Shown piece by piece: positions 42,811 through 55,147 of a stretch of 64,000 bases of DNA. This DNA is from Cristatella mucedo. Taxonomy: Eukaryota > Bryozoa > Phylactolaemata > Cristatellidae. How positions within the stretch are numbered: position 1 is the first letter of the stretch; each line of letters starts with the position of its first letter. Both the position numbers and the translations under genes were made by a program. The stretch covers positions 3,882,501 through 3,946,500 of the forward strand of contig WPIO01000021.1 of the NCBI GenBank assembly GCA_009760855.2, written 5' to 3'. The notes under the pieces were generated by a model, which worked only from the letters and a program-made list of their open reading frames with translations, made no database searches and was not told where the DNA came from.

Positions 42811-45795
42811 ACCGAGGGGGCGTAGTAAGCGAGACCAGCGAACCGAGAGTGGTTAGTAATACACCTGGAGAAAAATGTTTCATGCAAGTAGAATGAGCTG
42901 CCGGTTGGAACCGGAAGTTTGGGGAAGATCTGGGCGAGCACACACAGAGCTACGACATGAGATGAAAACGACCAATGGATCAGTGGAGGACTGCGGACGA
43001 GACCTGATAGGTCCGACACGTGAGCAATCGGCCGCAGCCAGCTTTCGGCATTGGACGCCACTGACCTTTTGCCCCGGGAATGCTTCCCGTGTCGTTGTCC
43101 CCTGTGGCGCGCCTGGCGGTCTCTTGCACGTTCGTAGCACAAGAACTGAGGCGCGATGTGAGTCCAAGTTGTGTCGGTTAGTCCAGATGAGACCGCGGGG
43201 TCGGGGCGCTTGGGCTGACGTGGAGGTTTCGACTGTCGCGGCACATTTACATTTCTTTTAGGCAAGTGCTGCGGTCTATCGCGCGCACAACGTGAACGAT
43301 GTAGTTAGCCGATGCCAGGAGTTTAGCCGACCCGCCACGCGTGAGCAGATGTAGATCGAATCGTTCGTATGCGCCCCATACCAACCTCCAATCCTTCGAA
43401 GACCATGTTTTTAGTCCGTATGCTCTCAAATCCTGGAACTCATTCCGGACTGACGTTACGACATCCACCGATTTGACACGTTGGCTGAATCTGCTTCACA
43501 GCCAGTATGCCAACGTTAAACCGAACGGTCTCACCTAGACCTGGTGCCGCACTGGGGGGGGGGGCCAAGGCCACTAGGTCAATTTTCGGAGCCGCAGATC
43601 ACTGATGATTGGCTGGATATCACGCGTTCCTTTGCCAATTGAACTCTTCCTAAGCCACGTCGGCTACCCCGTATCGAGTGCGTTCTTTAAAAGAGGCCAA
43701 TGGCAACAATATTTTGTATGCATTATGGCTTGCTCAGCCAATAGTGACCATTTAGCTCTACTATATACAGTCGACTCCGCGTATAAGAATATCCGATGTA
43801 TGAATCCTCCGCTTATAACAATAGCAGTTCTGCGTCCCATATTTTTTGCAAATTAGTCTCACTCCACAAATGGGAATACTCAGCATTTAGGAATGCCTAT
43901 TTGCCGGCCCGAGCCTATTCTTGTAAGCGGAGACTTGGATATCGGGTAAGCTTATACCAGACAGGCTGCTCGCGGGCTGCTTGGGTACATCGCGAAAGCA
44001 CAGCGCGAGCATCAGGATGGGCTACTATCAGAAAGACGCGGCCGCGGCGCATGTCTTGTGAGCGGAAGTGGTAGCACCCGGCACGCCGCCGTTGCAGACG
44101 GAGCGCTCGTTTACAACTCGGAGCTCCCGCTCTCTCAGCACAGCACTTAGCAGTCGGCAGCTCGTTCGAATAACCGCACAGCCGTCGCCCTACCAGATAA
44201 CTTTGGTCAGCGGGCGAGAACTCACCAGCAGCAGCCGCCTTATTGCCCACAGCAGACTCGGCAGCCAACTGAGATCTCACCTCAGATTCCGCAGAGCTCC
44301 AGAGCCGCCGAAGCGTGACTTCCGGGCGTGCGGGCGCGCGCCTCGACGTAGGGTGGGCCGACTGGCCGATGGCCTCCAACCGTCTAGCGGAGCACCTCAT
44401 CCTCCAGGTAGTTAATCTGCCGCGACATTGCGTTACGAACGCAGCGAAGCCAGCGTCTTCCGCCGCACGCCGACAGAACTGGGCCGCAAGCGCGGTGCAC
44501 GCACTGGCGCTAGTGCGGCGTCAGTCTTAGCCGACGCGAAACGATAGCAGGCGAACCCACTGAGCCCTTATAATTGCGGCTAATGACTTGTAGATGCAGT
44601 ATCAATGCACGCAGGTATGCCGGCTGTAGCGGAACGTGGCAGTAGCGAAGAGCGTCCGTACCTCAAGATAGTGAGTCTATGTGGAGGGTTACAGGCATTC
44701 AGCAGAGGCTATGAGGTACAGCAACTCCGGTACGGCTCACTGGCCAACAGCATAACTCAGCTCCAATGCCACCAACTCAAGGAACGAAACTGGCAGTCTA
44801 TTACAAGGCTTCAGCTTTTATGTGATCTTGGCCATAGATCATAGCATAATTGATTCCTAGCTTTCTAGCCGTCATCCTTACTAATTAAAGCGAGAACGTC
44901 CACCCGTCCTTCCGTCACGCAGCACTTCCGTCACGCGGGCTGACGGTGACCGGTACTTCAGGGATTAATGTGTAATAGACGTGTTTGGCGATACTATGAC
45001 TTAGCGAAGCGAGTCAACAGACAGTGAGCTCAAGAAATTCAAAGACCGCTGGCAATGAAAATCCGTCACAATCTGGCTGATTTAGCACGATGCCGTTTCA
45101 CCACTTCTTTATTTTAGGCCGTCATCGGCCCGAATAACATTTAAAAACTAACCCAATCAGCTATGGTAGGTGTCAAAGTTTGGCTTTGTTAGATACTAAC
45201 ACAAATTACTGCCGAGGATTTTCTAGACGCCTTCTGTAAAGCTGTCACTTTAGCTTTCTAGTCTTTATCTTTTTCGCAAACAGACTTTCCCACAGTCGAG
45301 TTAGGCTTCGAAGCGTTCCCAGAGCCAAAAGAAATCAAACTTTCAGGTCTTCAGCACTTTACTTGGCTAGAGACAGGTGAGCGCTTTTAAGCTGCTGCTC
45401 TATCTTACTCGAGATATCTGAATCAATCTCAAACTGGAGTGAGATCAGTACAAACAGCAAAGGAAGGAGCTGACCTCCTTGCATCGTTGCAGGAGTAATT
45501 GCGACTCGGAATTTTCATGCTCACTATTGACATCGCGTCAGCAATTCACTCTTGTCCGCCTTTTTTTAGGTACACAGTCTTTGGGGTATGACAAACAATG
45601 TCCATTGTCCAACGTCTCTTGGAAGCATCAACCCACTGGCAGACTTTCAGAAGGCAGTGAACAGTCAAGTTACTGCGAATCGTAACAAGAAGTCCAACGC
45701 ATTTGCTTTTACGACGCTCCGATTCAGCAACCGCAGCATGGTAGAAACCATGCGAAGCTGGTCGACAGACAGGCAAGTTACAAGAAGATAAGAGT
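42811..45795. other. Intergenic, GC-rich patches and one LINE scrap
   Basis: A CpG-rich patch lies at about 43990-44530. The LINE piece at 43340-43500 is listed separately. A short tandem word 'ttccgtcacgc' occurs at 44911-44940. Open frames show no domain. Confidence 0.35.
43340..43500 (+). mobile_element. LINE family 1, small RT fragment
   Basis: Matches the C-terminal RT segment ('ccttcgaagaccatgtttttagtccgtatgctc...tcctggaactcattccg', parallel to FGDRAFSSYAPTAWNSLP), without a tail. Confidence 0.7.
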
Positions 45796-45875
45796 ATAAT
45801 AAAATGTAATTCATCGTACAGCGCCCTAAGAGCCCACTTAATCTCGATTCGGGCTCTTCACACATGCCACGGGAA
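45795..45875 (-). mobile_element. SINE family A tail fragment
   Basis: Reverse complement of the tail ('cagcgccctaagagcccacttaatctcgattcggg'). The tRNA head is not clear. Confidence 0.5.
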
Positions 45876-46261
45876 TGGGGCACAACTCGACTCAGTGGCC
45901 TCGAGCACAACTCGACTCACATCAACTGACTGCTCACACTGACACGCTATTGGGTTTTATTTGTGGCCGTGGCCACAGATACGCGCACGATCAGTCAGTA
46001 GCCATTACGATTCAAGAACCGCGAATAATGAATATCAGTAATAAGCTGGCTAATTTAGCAGGCCGACGTTTCAATTGCGACCGTAATCATGTCAGCTTCA
46101 AAGTCGGATTTTCCGCATGCAGATGGCAGTGACGCCAAGCGATGAGGAAATTATATACCGTGCGCTGCTTCGTTTCACGTGCCCAATTCGTGCCGCCACA
46201 TGTGAACAAAGCGAGAGATGAGAACTGTTCAAGAGGATTGTGGCATGACCATTTCAAATAT

Positions 46262-46390
46262 TAATAAGAAAAATAATAAAGCACCTTTACAGCACCACAA
46301 CAGAACCGAATCTCTTTCCAGACACTTAACACGTGCTGGAAAGTAAGCACCTTAAGTGGCTAGTGACAACATGCAAAGTTTCAGAAAGCA
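46262..46390 (-). mobile_element. LINE family 1 tail fragment
   Basis: 'gaatctctttccagacacttaacacgtgctggaaagtaagc' and 'ggctagtgacaacatgca' are the reversed hairpin and 3' UTR words of family 1. Confidence 0.55.
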
Positions 46391-46424
46391 TAGATATACA
46401 ACGACATCTACTCTCCAACTGCTG

Positions 46425-46690
46425 ACTATAGCACATCTTTTTCAGCGGTCCTGAACTGCTACTTCTATGCTGCTCACTACCTCAACTGCTCTCCTAACTC
46501 TGCTACGCTTCCCACTTTCTCTTTGTTGCGTGAGACGAAGTCTGTTGGCTACCGAATGCGTACCAAAAGCCGCTTAGGCTGTGAGTTCGCTATACAAAAC
46601 TCTCCTGCGTAACACCCACATGGTCTTTATGACTTTGTGGAGTTACTGACGGAGATACAAAGGACGATTCACTAGGACGGAGCAAAAGCT
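46425..46690 (+). mobile_element. LINE family 2, 3' fragment
   Basis: The end of RT and tail: 'tgctcactacctcaactgctctcc', 'gaagtctgttggctaccgaatgcgtacc', 'cacccacatggtctttatgac'. The same words occur at 60590-60850 and, reversed, at 20470-20640. Confidence 0.7.
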
Positions 46691-46804
46691 GCTTCTTTTT
46701 GAATAAATCCGCCAAATCAGGTGAAGACGTGAAGTCAGGCGGTTGTGAGTTCCAGGTTTGTGAGCACAATAAAAATAAGACATTTGTTTAGCTCCCTAAG
46801 CGAA

Positions 46805-47215
46805 CTAAGTGATAATAATAATGATAATAGTAGTAGCAATACGTTTGTATAGCCCCGTCAGAGAACTTCATCTCTCCATCCTGGGCAGTTTACAAATGCT
46901 GTAAAGAAAGCATGACCGTGTGGTTAGTGGTAACATGCACGGAGTCAACACCTTGATCACGCTTAAATGGTTAGTGGTAGCACGCATAGTGTCGAAATGC
47001 ATAATATGGTTAGCGATAGCATGCATCAGTAAAACTGAGCGAACACAGGATCGTCGCACAGGCACAGCTAATGCTTTAAAGAACAGGTGTGTTTTAGCTT
47101 CTTTTAGGTCAAGTCAGGGGATGTCGTGGCATCAGTAATGAGTGAATTTCAGGCTTCGACAACTTACGAACTAAACGCATGGTCTCCAAAGGATTTGATC
47201 TCGTTAGAGGCACAG
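46805..47215 (-). mobile_element. LINE family 1, 3' fragment
   Basis: The minus strand runs from the last RT codons (about 47200) through the 3' UTR, which here has three copies of the 'tggttagtggtaacatgca' unit, to the hairpin and a poor ATT end near 46810. Confidence 0.8.
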
Positions 47216-47681
47216 CTCGATTAGACGACCGTCCCCTAGGATAAGTAGCTGACGCTCGATCGTGGCTGTAGCAGCCACGTACATGGCGGTATTAATGGCA
47301 TCCGACTACGGACCTTTCGTCCGCGTCGCGGGGCTCCGATTCGCTCTGGTTACACGCTCGCTTATTCGCGGCCGTCGTGTCAGGTCGCGCGAGTTCGGAC
47401 GATCCATCCGCCAGGGCTCCTCCTTTACCATCTGCTTTGGCATCTGGCCCTCGCCATCGCGCGAGCATCAGGCCATCTGGCCCTGTACAGCATCTGGCCG
47501 TCTGACACAGTGCAATGTAAAAAGTAAAAAAAAAACGTAGTATAAAAAGTAAAAAGCGCAAGCATGAATGTTCGCGTACTTTTTCTGCCGGACTCTGCCA
47601 AAGGCAGGATCGAGCCGAGGAGGCTGGACCTTGGACTTTTTCTCCGAACCATCCAGTCCCACGGAAACCCGAACGAGCGTG

Positions 47682-47742
47682 TGTGTCCGTGTGTGTGTCT
47701 GTGTGTGTGTCTGTGTGTGTGTGTCTCTGTGTGTGTCTGTGT

Positions 47743-47783
<41 letters not shown>

Positions 47784-47792
47784 TGTGTGTGT

Positions 47793-47866
<74 letters not shown>

Positions 47867-47880
47867 GTGTGTCTGTGTGT
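47682..47880. repeat. (GT)n microsatellite with CT interruptions
   Basis: About 200 bases of GT with regular 'ctgtgtgtgt' interruptions. Confidence 0.95.
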
Positions 47881-48174
47881 ATACTAAATTGGTTCGATTA
47901 TTGATGCTTGACATTATTAATGGTTTCTGAATTATAAGCATTAGGGACGTGCCGTGAACTCTGGGTTTGACAGTGGACATCTGAAGCCGCGGCAAGTCGG
48001 CGGTGGTACTTTGGGCTTGGGACTAGAGTTACCCACCTCGGTGGCTGGCTCTGTACACATTTACCCTCTGCGGCTATAGGATAGACTGCTCTGCGTTAAC
48101 GACGCGAACTCGTCGCATCGCGGTACTCGATTGCTCCCGCGCCGCTGCGGCTCTCGTTTCCTGCCTAGGCATGT

Positions 48175-48218
<44 letters not shown>
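48175..48218. repeat. (CCG)n microsatellite
   Basis: A pure trinucleotide run. It gives poly-Gly, poly-Pro or poly-Arg in the surrounding frames, which are not taken as genes. Confidence 0.95.
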
Positions 48219-48512
48219 TGCGCTTATCGGTGCAGCTTGGACGACGACGCGCTAGCGGCGCTTCGAAGCTGCACCGGCTGCTCGACCCCGCCGTGGCTGT
48301 CGTGCGTCTGCGAGTCGTGGCGCCCGTTACGAGCGCTGCGCTTGCGGCGAAGGTACCTGAGCAGGAGCAGCGCCGGAGCCAATCGGTTACAACAGAACGT
48401 TGAAGGGACGCGTCAACCCTCCGGTTCTGGCTGGTTACGAGAGGGGCGGCCGGGCGGGACGTTAGCGCGCCTGGGTCGCGCCCTTTTCTTACGCCCACGA
48501 ATGAGCCCGCAG

Positions 48513-48590
48513 CAGTGGCATTCGTAGGATATTGTGCGCCCCGGGGAGGAACTACACAGATGGCGCTCCGTTTTTTTTTATTCAATAATT
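48513..48590. mobile_element. hAT terminus related to the 22278 element
   Basis: Begins cagtggcattcgtaggatat and continues with 'tgtgcgccccggggaggaactacacagatggcgctccg' and a T-rich stretch. This parallels 22278-22350 base for base at many positions. No transposase follows, so it is an internal-deletion derivative or a fragment. Confidence 0.6.
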
Positions 48591-49184
48591 AAGCGTCCAT
48601 TTTCGGTGCTCTCCAGATACAGCTCCCTGGGAATATGGCATATGACCGCAGTCCCAGCTCGGTCGTGTCAGCGGGATGCACCGGCAGACGCACGCTACGT
48701 GCTTGCCTTAGTAAGTCTGAGACTGCAGTTCATGGAAGAACGCCGAGCCACGCCCGACCGCCGAACCCTACTCCCGCCCCTTCAATCTGAAATGTAGCTC
48801 ATCAGAGCCGGCTCAGCCGGGCCACGGCTGGCCCACGCCGGATAGGAATCTTGGGTAATATCGTAGCGGCCCAACTGGGGATAATATCCGGCCGACGGCT
48901 CACCTTCTAGGGGTGGTGGGTTATACATGTTCGCATTTTTGCTGCGACAATGACGTGCAAAATGAGCTGATAAAACAACTGTATGGATAATCTCATTTTA
49001 AATAAATTTTTACTGTAAAATGATTGCATAGTGCTATTAACTCGACGAAACTTTGGTCCCCGTATCCGACAGGCTAAGTCCATTTTGTTAACCTTATCCC
49101 CCTCACTCGATGGTGTCACCTGCATACGCTGCGTTTTGGCCGCTTTTGCTAGGATTTCGCCGTGTCGGAGGTCTAGTCGTTCTA

Positions 49185-49248
49185 ATGGCTCGCTGGGCAA
49201 ACGTCGTTGGCGTAGCAGTTTGCATCGTCGCCCTCTGCGTCAGCAGTG
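49185..49248 (+). CDS. Ly6-like gene exon 1 (signal peptide)
   Basis: ATGGCTCGCTGG to AGCAGTG|gtgagt. It encodes Met plus a hydrophobic leader. The exon ends just before the mature domain, the common layout for Ly6 genes. The leftover G joins exon 2 to give Gly-Trp. Confidence 0.85.
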
Positions 49249-52200
49249 GTGAGTTGCGTCCGATACGCTGATTCGAGGAACGTCGGCTCGCTCGCTCGCC
49301 CGCCCGCTCGGCCCGCGCGCGCGTGTAATGGCGCGAGCTCGCCGGAGCGTCGACATGTATCGCGTTTCGCAGCGTAGCGTATCGTACTCGGTGTGCGCCG
49401 CCGGGTTCGCCTCTCTCCCCCTTTCTCGTCGGCAGCGTCGAGCAGCCTCGCGTTGAGCCGTGCGCTCGCGAGGTGGCGCGCGGTTTAGCGTCGGCGATGG
49501 CGACCGGCCGGCGCTAGGCCGGTCGAACGGCGTTCAGTCCAACGTCTAGCACTTGTACACGCTGTCGACCTCGGTAGCGCCCAGTGGTCCGTCGGCGCCC
49601 ATCGCGCGCGCCCCGCGTTGAGACTGGAAAGGCTGGTCGCCGCGGCGCCACCGGTGGTGGCAGCAGATCGCCTCGCGGGCGGCAGCAGCCACGGCACCCC
49701 CACCCCCATTTCGTGTGCCACAGCTCGCTGCCGCTCGTTCAAAATGCTGGATGGTTGGGGGCTGCTTTGAGCACTAACCGTACGTCAGTACTCGTTTGCG
49801 CTTACATGCGCCAGCTTGCACGCTTACATCTAGCGCTAGGCGTAGCAGTCGCTAGGCGAAGTAGCACTGGGGTGAGGCTGCTCTTGAGCTGTCATCGCCT
49901 GTCAGCACCCGTCGAAGCCGGTTTGATCGAACCCCGGCTGGCGGCAACAGCTCCGGTCGCCAACCCGACAGGCCACCCATATACACATAAGCCGTGTACC
50001 AACAACAAAAGAAGGGCAATGACTGTAAAGCCCCTTTAACCACTGTTGAATGGATTTCGAGTTGGTATGCTTAGAGAAGCTTAACTGCCTAAACTCGGTG
50101 CCATTTACATGCTTGCACAGTGACTTGCTCACACCGGCTGCTTGAGTCCTGACTCGCGTGGCCGTATCGCCACCGTTGAATGGCTACTCCGAAGCCGTTT
50201 TTACGCTGGGCCGAAAGGATTTGATCAGCCTCCGAGCATCTGTTTCCCGTGCACATCGGGGTGGACTCACCTCGCTAGCTAGCTGGCAGCACAGCTGGTG
50301 CTCCCAGCTGCTTATGACTGAGCCAGGTAATAATATAAGAATAATACTTGATTGGTTTTGCCCTCCCAGGAGAACTCAAATCTCTATCCAGGCGCTTTAC
50401 ACATGAAAGTCATTAAATGCAACCACCTGAGCCCTCTCTCGCTCCCTTCCTCTCTCCCTTCATCTCTCCCCCTCTTTCTCTCTTCTCTGTTGTCTGCTTA
50501 CTCCTCACTCACCCAGCCCTTGGACCAAATTCTCAAGCCAATGGGTCTCTTCTCAGTATCATCGGTACAATCCGAGTGTCGATCCCACAAGTATGGCAAG
50601 GATATCAACTTGAACCATGATGTCTGTCAATCGCTTTGCTTGACCACCTAGTTATCCATCTAAACCGTACGACATTTTTCATGTAGCATGCTCGACCTGC
50701 CGTGCTTACAAATGTGCTCAGGGTCCTGCTCAAAATAACAAGAAAGTATAGAGCTGCACGAAACTTTTGTTGGTGCTCTCATTTCAAACTGATCAAAGCT
50801 GCTCTCCTTTGCAGTAGCAGCATGGCAACCTTCAGCCGATCTCAGGCGGTGGTCCGTTTCTGTCTATGCCTCTGTGTGTGAAAGATGCAACGTTGCTAGG
50901 AGCAACCTTGCATGGACCTATGGACAAAACCAGAGTCAGCCCTGCATGCTGGGCACCGTGAGTGGGTACCGCCTGTCGGCTCCAGCCCAAGATGCCCTTG
51001 GCACCCTCTCTGTTAAGCACTCTGCTTTCTGAACTTGCTTACTGAACAAACAAAAGCAAAATAAAGAGCAGCCAATTTGGCAGCCTCGTTGATGTAGCAG
51101 CAGCAGCAGACTAAGACTCAGAGTCGATGGCCTTCATCCTGCCTTCAGCTTGCCCTAAAGAATTGCCTAGTGTTGGACTCGAAGCTACGACATGGGTCGT
51201 CTCTTAAGCCCGAGCTCCTTACCGATGGGGCTGAGACCCGGTGGCAAAAGCTTGCTAAGGCTTAGCCAATAAATCATAGATTCGGTAGTAGCACTACTAG
51301 TTAAAGCCAGAGTCTGCCTAGCTCAAAACAGGAAAGAATGAGCAGCGTGTTGAACGCTTTGGGCATGGAACTTCGTCGTTCCATCTGTGGAGGTAAGCAT
51401 CTTGTTAAAGGACAATCGACCCGGTGGACAGTTGGCCAGAAATATTAAAAATGACCAGTACCATCTCGTTTGGCTGCTTTTTGCATGCTTCTGCGCATGA
51501 CTTGAGCACTGCTTGTCAAAAAGTGCGACCTGCTAGTTTGTTATTATTTTTGTGGTTTTTATGACTACTCAAGGTGGCACTTCAGGCATCCAATGGTTTG
51601 TTTCAAAATTCCTTCATATGTCTAAGGATTCCAGTCATGCCTTGCTAAGGCGATGAAGAGATGTGCATTTGTATAGCGAGCTTAAACCGGTAGTGTCAAA
51701 GTTTAAATCGAAATACTGGTGGGAGAGCTGCCCTCATAGCCCGTGGTATGAGCCTTTGTGTTGAGCTGTGCTGCTTGTTAGCCCGGCCGATGGTCAATCA
51801 TCTTGGCCACTCGGACATTTGGCCATTTGGTTTGATCTAACAACTCGGGGCAAACATTGGTCCTTCTCTGCCCAACCCTTGGTTGTAAGAGATAACTGGC
51901 TGGGAACGAATGATACTAGTCACTAGGATGCCACTGGTGAATAACCGGCCACCTGCCTGCTGCAGTAACAACCGGCTGTAATTGGGGTCGCCGGTCTTGA
52001 CGTCTTGAAGGCTATGAAATCGCACGTGCTTGCCACGGCTCATGCCAAAGAAAACTTCTTGCGATCATATTGTGTGCTTTCAATATGCTCGACCAAATCT
52101 TGTTCCTCACTTTGCTGTTGGCACCTGCTGCAAATCTGCAGTCACCTCGAATGGATGGCGGCCAGCACTGCCATCCTCCAAGCATTCGATGTCATCGGCT

Positions 52201-54956
52201 CGGCTTGAAAGACGATTTCACTTCTTCCTTGCCGTGTTTGCCTCCTGCCGAACCATTAGTTCACGGCTAAGCTTTGTCTGAAAGCAGGGCAAGGGTACTC
52301 TGCTGTTGATATGTATCTGCTTTTCGACTCGGCCGTGATTCCTTTCCTTTAGCCTGTCTTACTTCCATTTTGCTGCATGGTAGGGCAATCCTAACGTCCT
52401 CTCTTGCTGCCGTGCAGTCTGTGCAGTGCCGTGCTGTCCGAATCTCTGCTGTGACCTACTGGCTGCACAGCAGGCGTCTTGTTGACCGTGTCTTATCAAA
52501 GAGCAGCGCAGCTGGCATCTGGCTATCTGGCATCTGGCTATCCCAGCTGGTTATCAGGGCCGGCTTTTGGTTGTTGAGTTGGTTGCCCTGCACTGCTTGT
52601 CGATAAAGGCTCCCTATCATCATTTTCGAGTGGTCAGCTGATCGGCCTATGGGAAGAGGGCAAATTGTCGTAAGATTGTCGGCCGAAGATGTCGTAACTG
52701 GGTGGCGGCGCCAAGACAAGTGCAGCCCTGACCCTGTGACCAGTCACGTGGCTGCGCTTCTAATTTCCGGTGTGTTCGTGTCAGTCGCCTTTCCTGACGT
52801 CTGCTGCCTGTTTAGCCTGTTTAGTCTGTGGACAAGCTCGGCTCTCGCTCACTCGCACTCATGCATTTGTCTCGACTGTAAAGCTGATCGTGTTGGAAGA
52901 AGTGCTTCACTGGTCTGCTGCGTAATTAATGGCATGCATTTTCGACGAGCCCATGTGCTGGAGCAAGCCTGTAACCACTTGTCAACGTACGAATAGAGAA
53001 AGCTAGCCCCTTCCACTATCAAACGAATAGAGCCCCCCCCCCAGGCAATGGCTGGATAAGGGGTGGTGGGGGGACGAGGCTTGCACTTGGCTGCCCTGAC
53101 CTGCTTGCCGGTCGTCGATTTTGTAGCACCTTGCATCGGTGCCTCCACCCCTACCCCGATCGCCATGTTGACGGTAGCCGGTTAGAGCCGGCCACCTCAG
53201 CTTATCACCAGCCACAACAGGCTAAGCCGAGCTGACCTAGTCTTCATCGGGGCTGGGTAGCCGCTAGTGTTGGTGAGCCTGATGGCACACTAGGTAAGGC
53301 GGTTGCTTTCACGACCTCGGTCCCGAGGTTGTGGGTTCGATTTCTGCGGTGGGCGACCCTTTATCGCCACTGCAAGCAGTGGTGATAGTCGTAAAGGCTC
53401 TTCTGTCGCTATACAAAAAAGGCTGTTTAATCAGCTAGGATCTATTTATTTATTTGACCTGCCCACGAGCAGCAGACAACTGCTTGCCTAGCCGGTCCGG
53501 TTCTTTGGCAGGCAGCCAACGAGTGAAGACGGCAAGCCGTGTCTGCTGTCCATACCCTGGTTTGGCCCAGTGGTTAAGGTGCTCGCGCCCCGACCAAGGT
53601 CTGGCCGAGGTCGTAGGCTCGGCCACGTGGCATATGTGAAGTGCCTGAATAGAGATTAGGTTCTCTTAGGGCGCTATACAAATAAATTGTATTTGTTTAC
53701 ATTGCTTTCTTGCTATCATAGGCAAGAGTTATATGCCTTTGTGCTGGACTGCCTCAGTGCTATTGGGAGCATCCTGTAGAGACCGGTTACCGCACACAAG
53801 GTGGTCTAACGCTTCTGCAGGCAGGATTTCCCTGCTGCCTCTTGCCAATCGATACCGTGTATGTGTTTGCATGCCACGGTATCGTCCAAGGTCGATATTT
53901 GTGTACTGTGAATTCAATTAGTTGCCCTACTATCTTGGCTCATGCCAAGTGATTGGTTGTTTACTCGACGGAGTAAACGCCATGGGCTCGAGAGCTTGTC
54001 GACACTACTCCGAGGTCTAGGTGCAGATGCACTGCTGCTGCCCTTTGCTCCAGCGAAGCTTGCGTTGTCTGTTTGCATTCTTGAATGGTGTCTGCCGTCG
54101 GCCATTCCTATGAGTATTCTGTGCTGTGGTGTGAGCTGGTGCTTCCGCTCGTGAGAGCTCGTGCTCGCACTGTCGCTGCACTGTGCAGCCGCTGGATCTT
54201 GCTTGCTGCCCACTTGTCAGTGTCTGTCGTTCGAGCAAAGTTGTCAGAAGCATACTCAAAAGTTGCTCCTTAATTGCCTCGATGTGATGTTTGGTCATCT
54301 TCGAAAGAAGATGCAGCAAGCGGTACTGCATGTGTCCCTTCTCCCTCTTAATATGGTCGCTGCGAAGCAACCATATCACATCGATAATCGATAATTTGCT
54401 TGAAAATGTTACTCTGTGCCCCTGGTGCTTCGCTCAGGAGGTAGCGTGCTCACACTTCACGACCTGGGTCGTGGGTTTGAGTCCTGCAGTGGGCGCCTTC
54501 TGCAAGTGTTGGTGATAGCAGTAAATGCTCTCATACCTCTGCCTAATTGAGGCAGATAAATCAGCCAGACATCAGCTTTTTTTTTCTTTTTCAGGCTGGG
54601 CGGTCAAGTGCTACCAATGCAACTCGCACCCAGATGCTCAGGGACAGAATTGTGCAGACTTCTTTATCAAGGCTAATAATGTTTTGACCGAGTGCCCGGA
54701 TAACAAGGATCAAAATATTACCTATAACTATTGCAGGAAGTTCATCCAAAATCGTGAGTACTGATCGTGCATGTGCACGGTGTCTCGCTCGCTCTCTTCT
54801 CTCTCTGGCTGCCTCTTCTCTGTCCCTCTCTGCCACCCGCCCATCACTCATTCCATCCCTCTCTCCCACTCACCATCCTTCCCTCTATCCCTCGCTTACT
54901 CCCCCTCTCTTTTCTCTTTCCCTCCCTCTCTGCCACCCTCTCCTCTTCTGTACTTC

Positions 54957-55019
<63 letters not shown>

Positions 55020-55103
55020 CCCCTCTCTGGCTCTGGCTCTGTCTCTCTAATTTTAACATGGTATGCTTATGGTATACTCTCTAATTATTTAATATGGTAT
55101 ACT

Positions 55104-55147
<44 letters not shown>

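Larger units (their letters stand above)
47216..49184. other. Upstream of the Ly6 gene: GC-rich patches, (GT)n, (CCG)n, hAT end
   Basis: No coding exon was recognised. A GC-rich segment lies at 47290-47470, a (GT)n run at 47682-47880, a (CCG)n run at 48175-48218 and a hAT terminus at 48513. The Ly6 promoter should lie near the right end; no TATA box stands out. Confidence 0.4.
49249..54594 (+). other. Ly6-like gene intron 1
   Basis: A 5.3-kb intron. It is GC-rich over its first 500 bases, with a long open frame (49584-50039) that has no recognisable domain. Further on are a tail fragment at 50325-50402 and SINEs at 51068, 53276, 53558 and 54410. No exon was recognised inside. Confidence 0.6.

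Noticed and set aside
47468-47995. 175-codon Thr/His frame
   Set aside because: Spans the (GT)n tract; no domain on either side.
48061-48585. 174-codon minus-strand frame with poly-Gly
   Set aside because: The core is the (CCG)n repeat and its N-terminal end runs into the hAT terminus; no motif.
49584-50039. 151-codon plus-strand frame after Ly6 exon 1
   Set aside because: Lies in GC-rich intron sequence, has no recognisable domain, and the Ly6 splice phase requires exon 2 at 54595.
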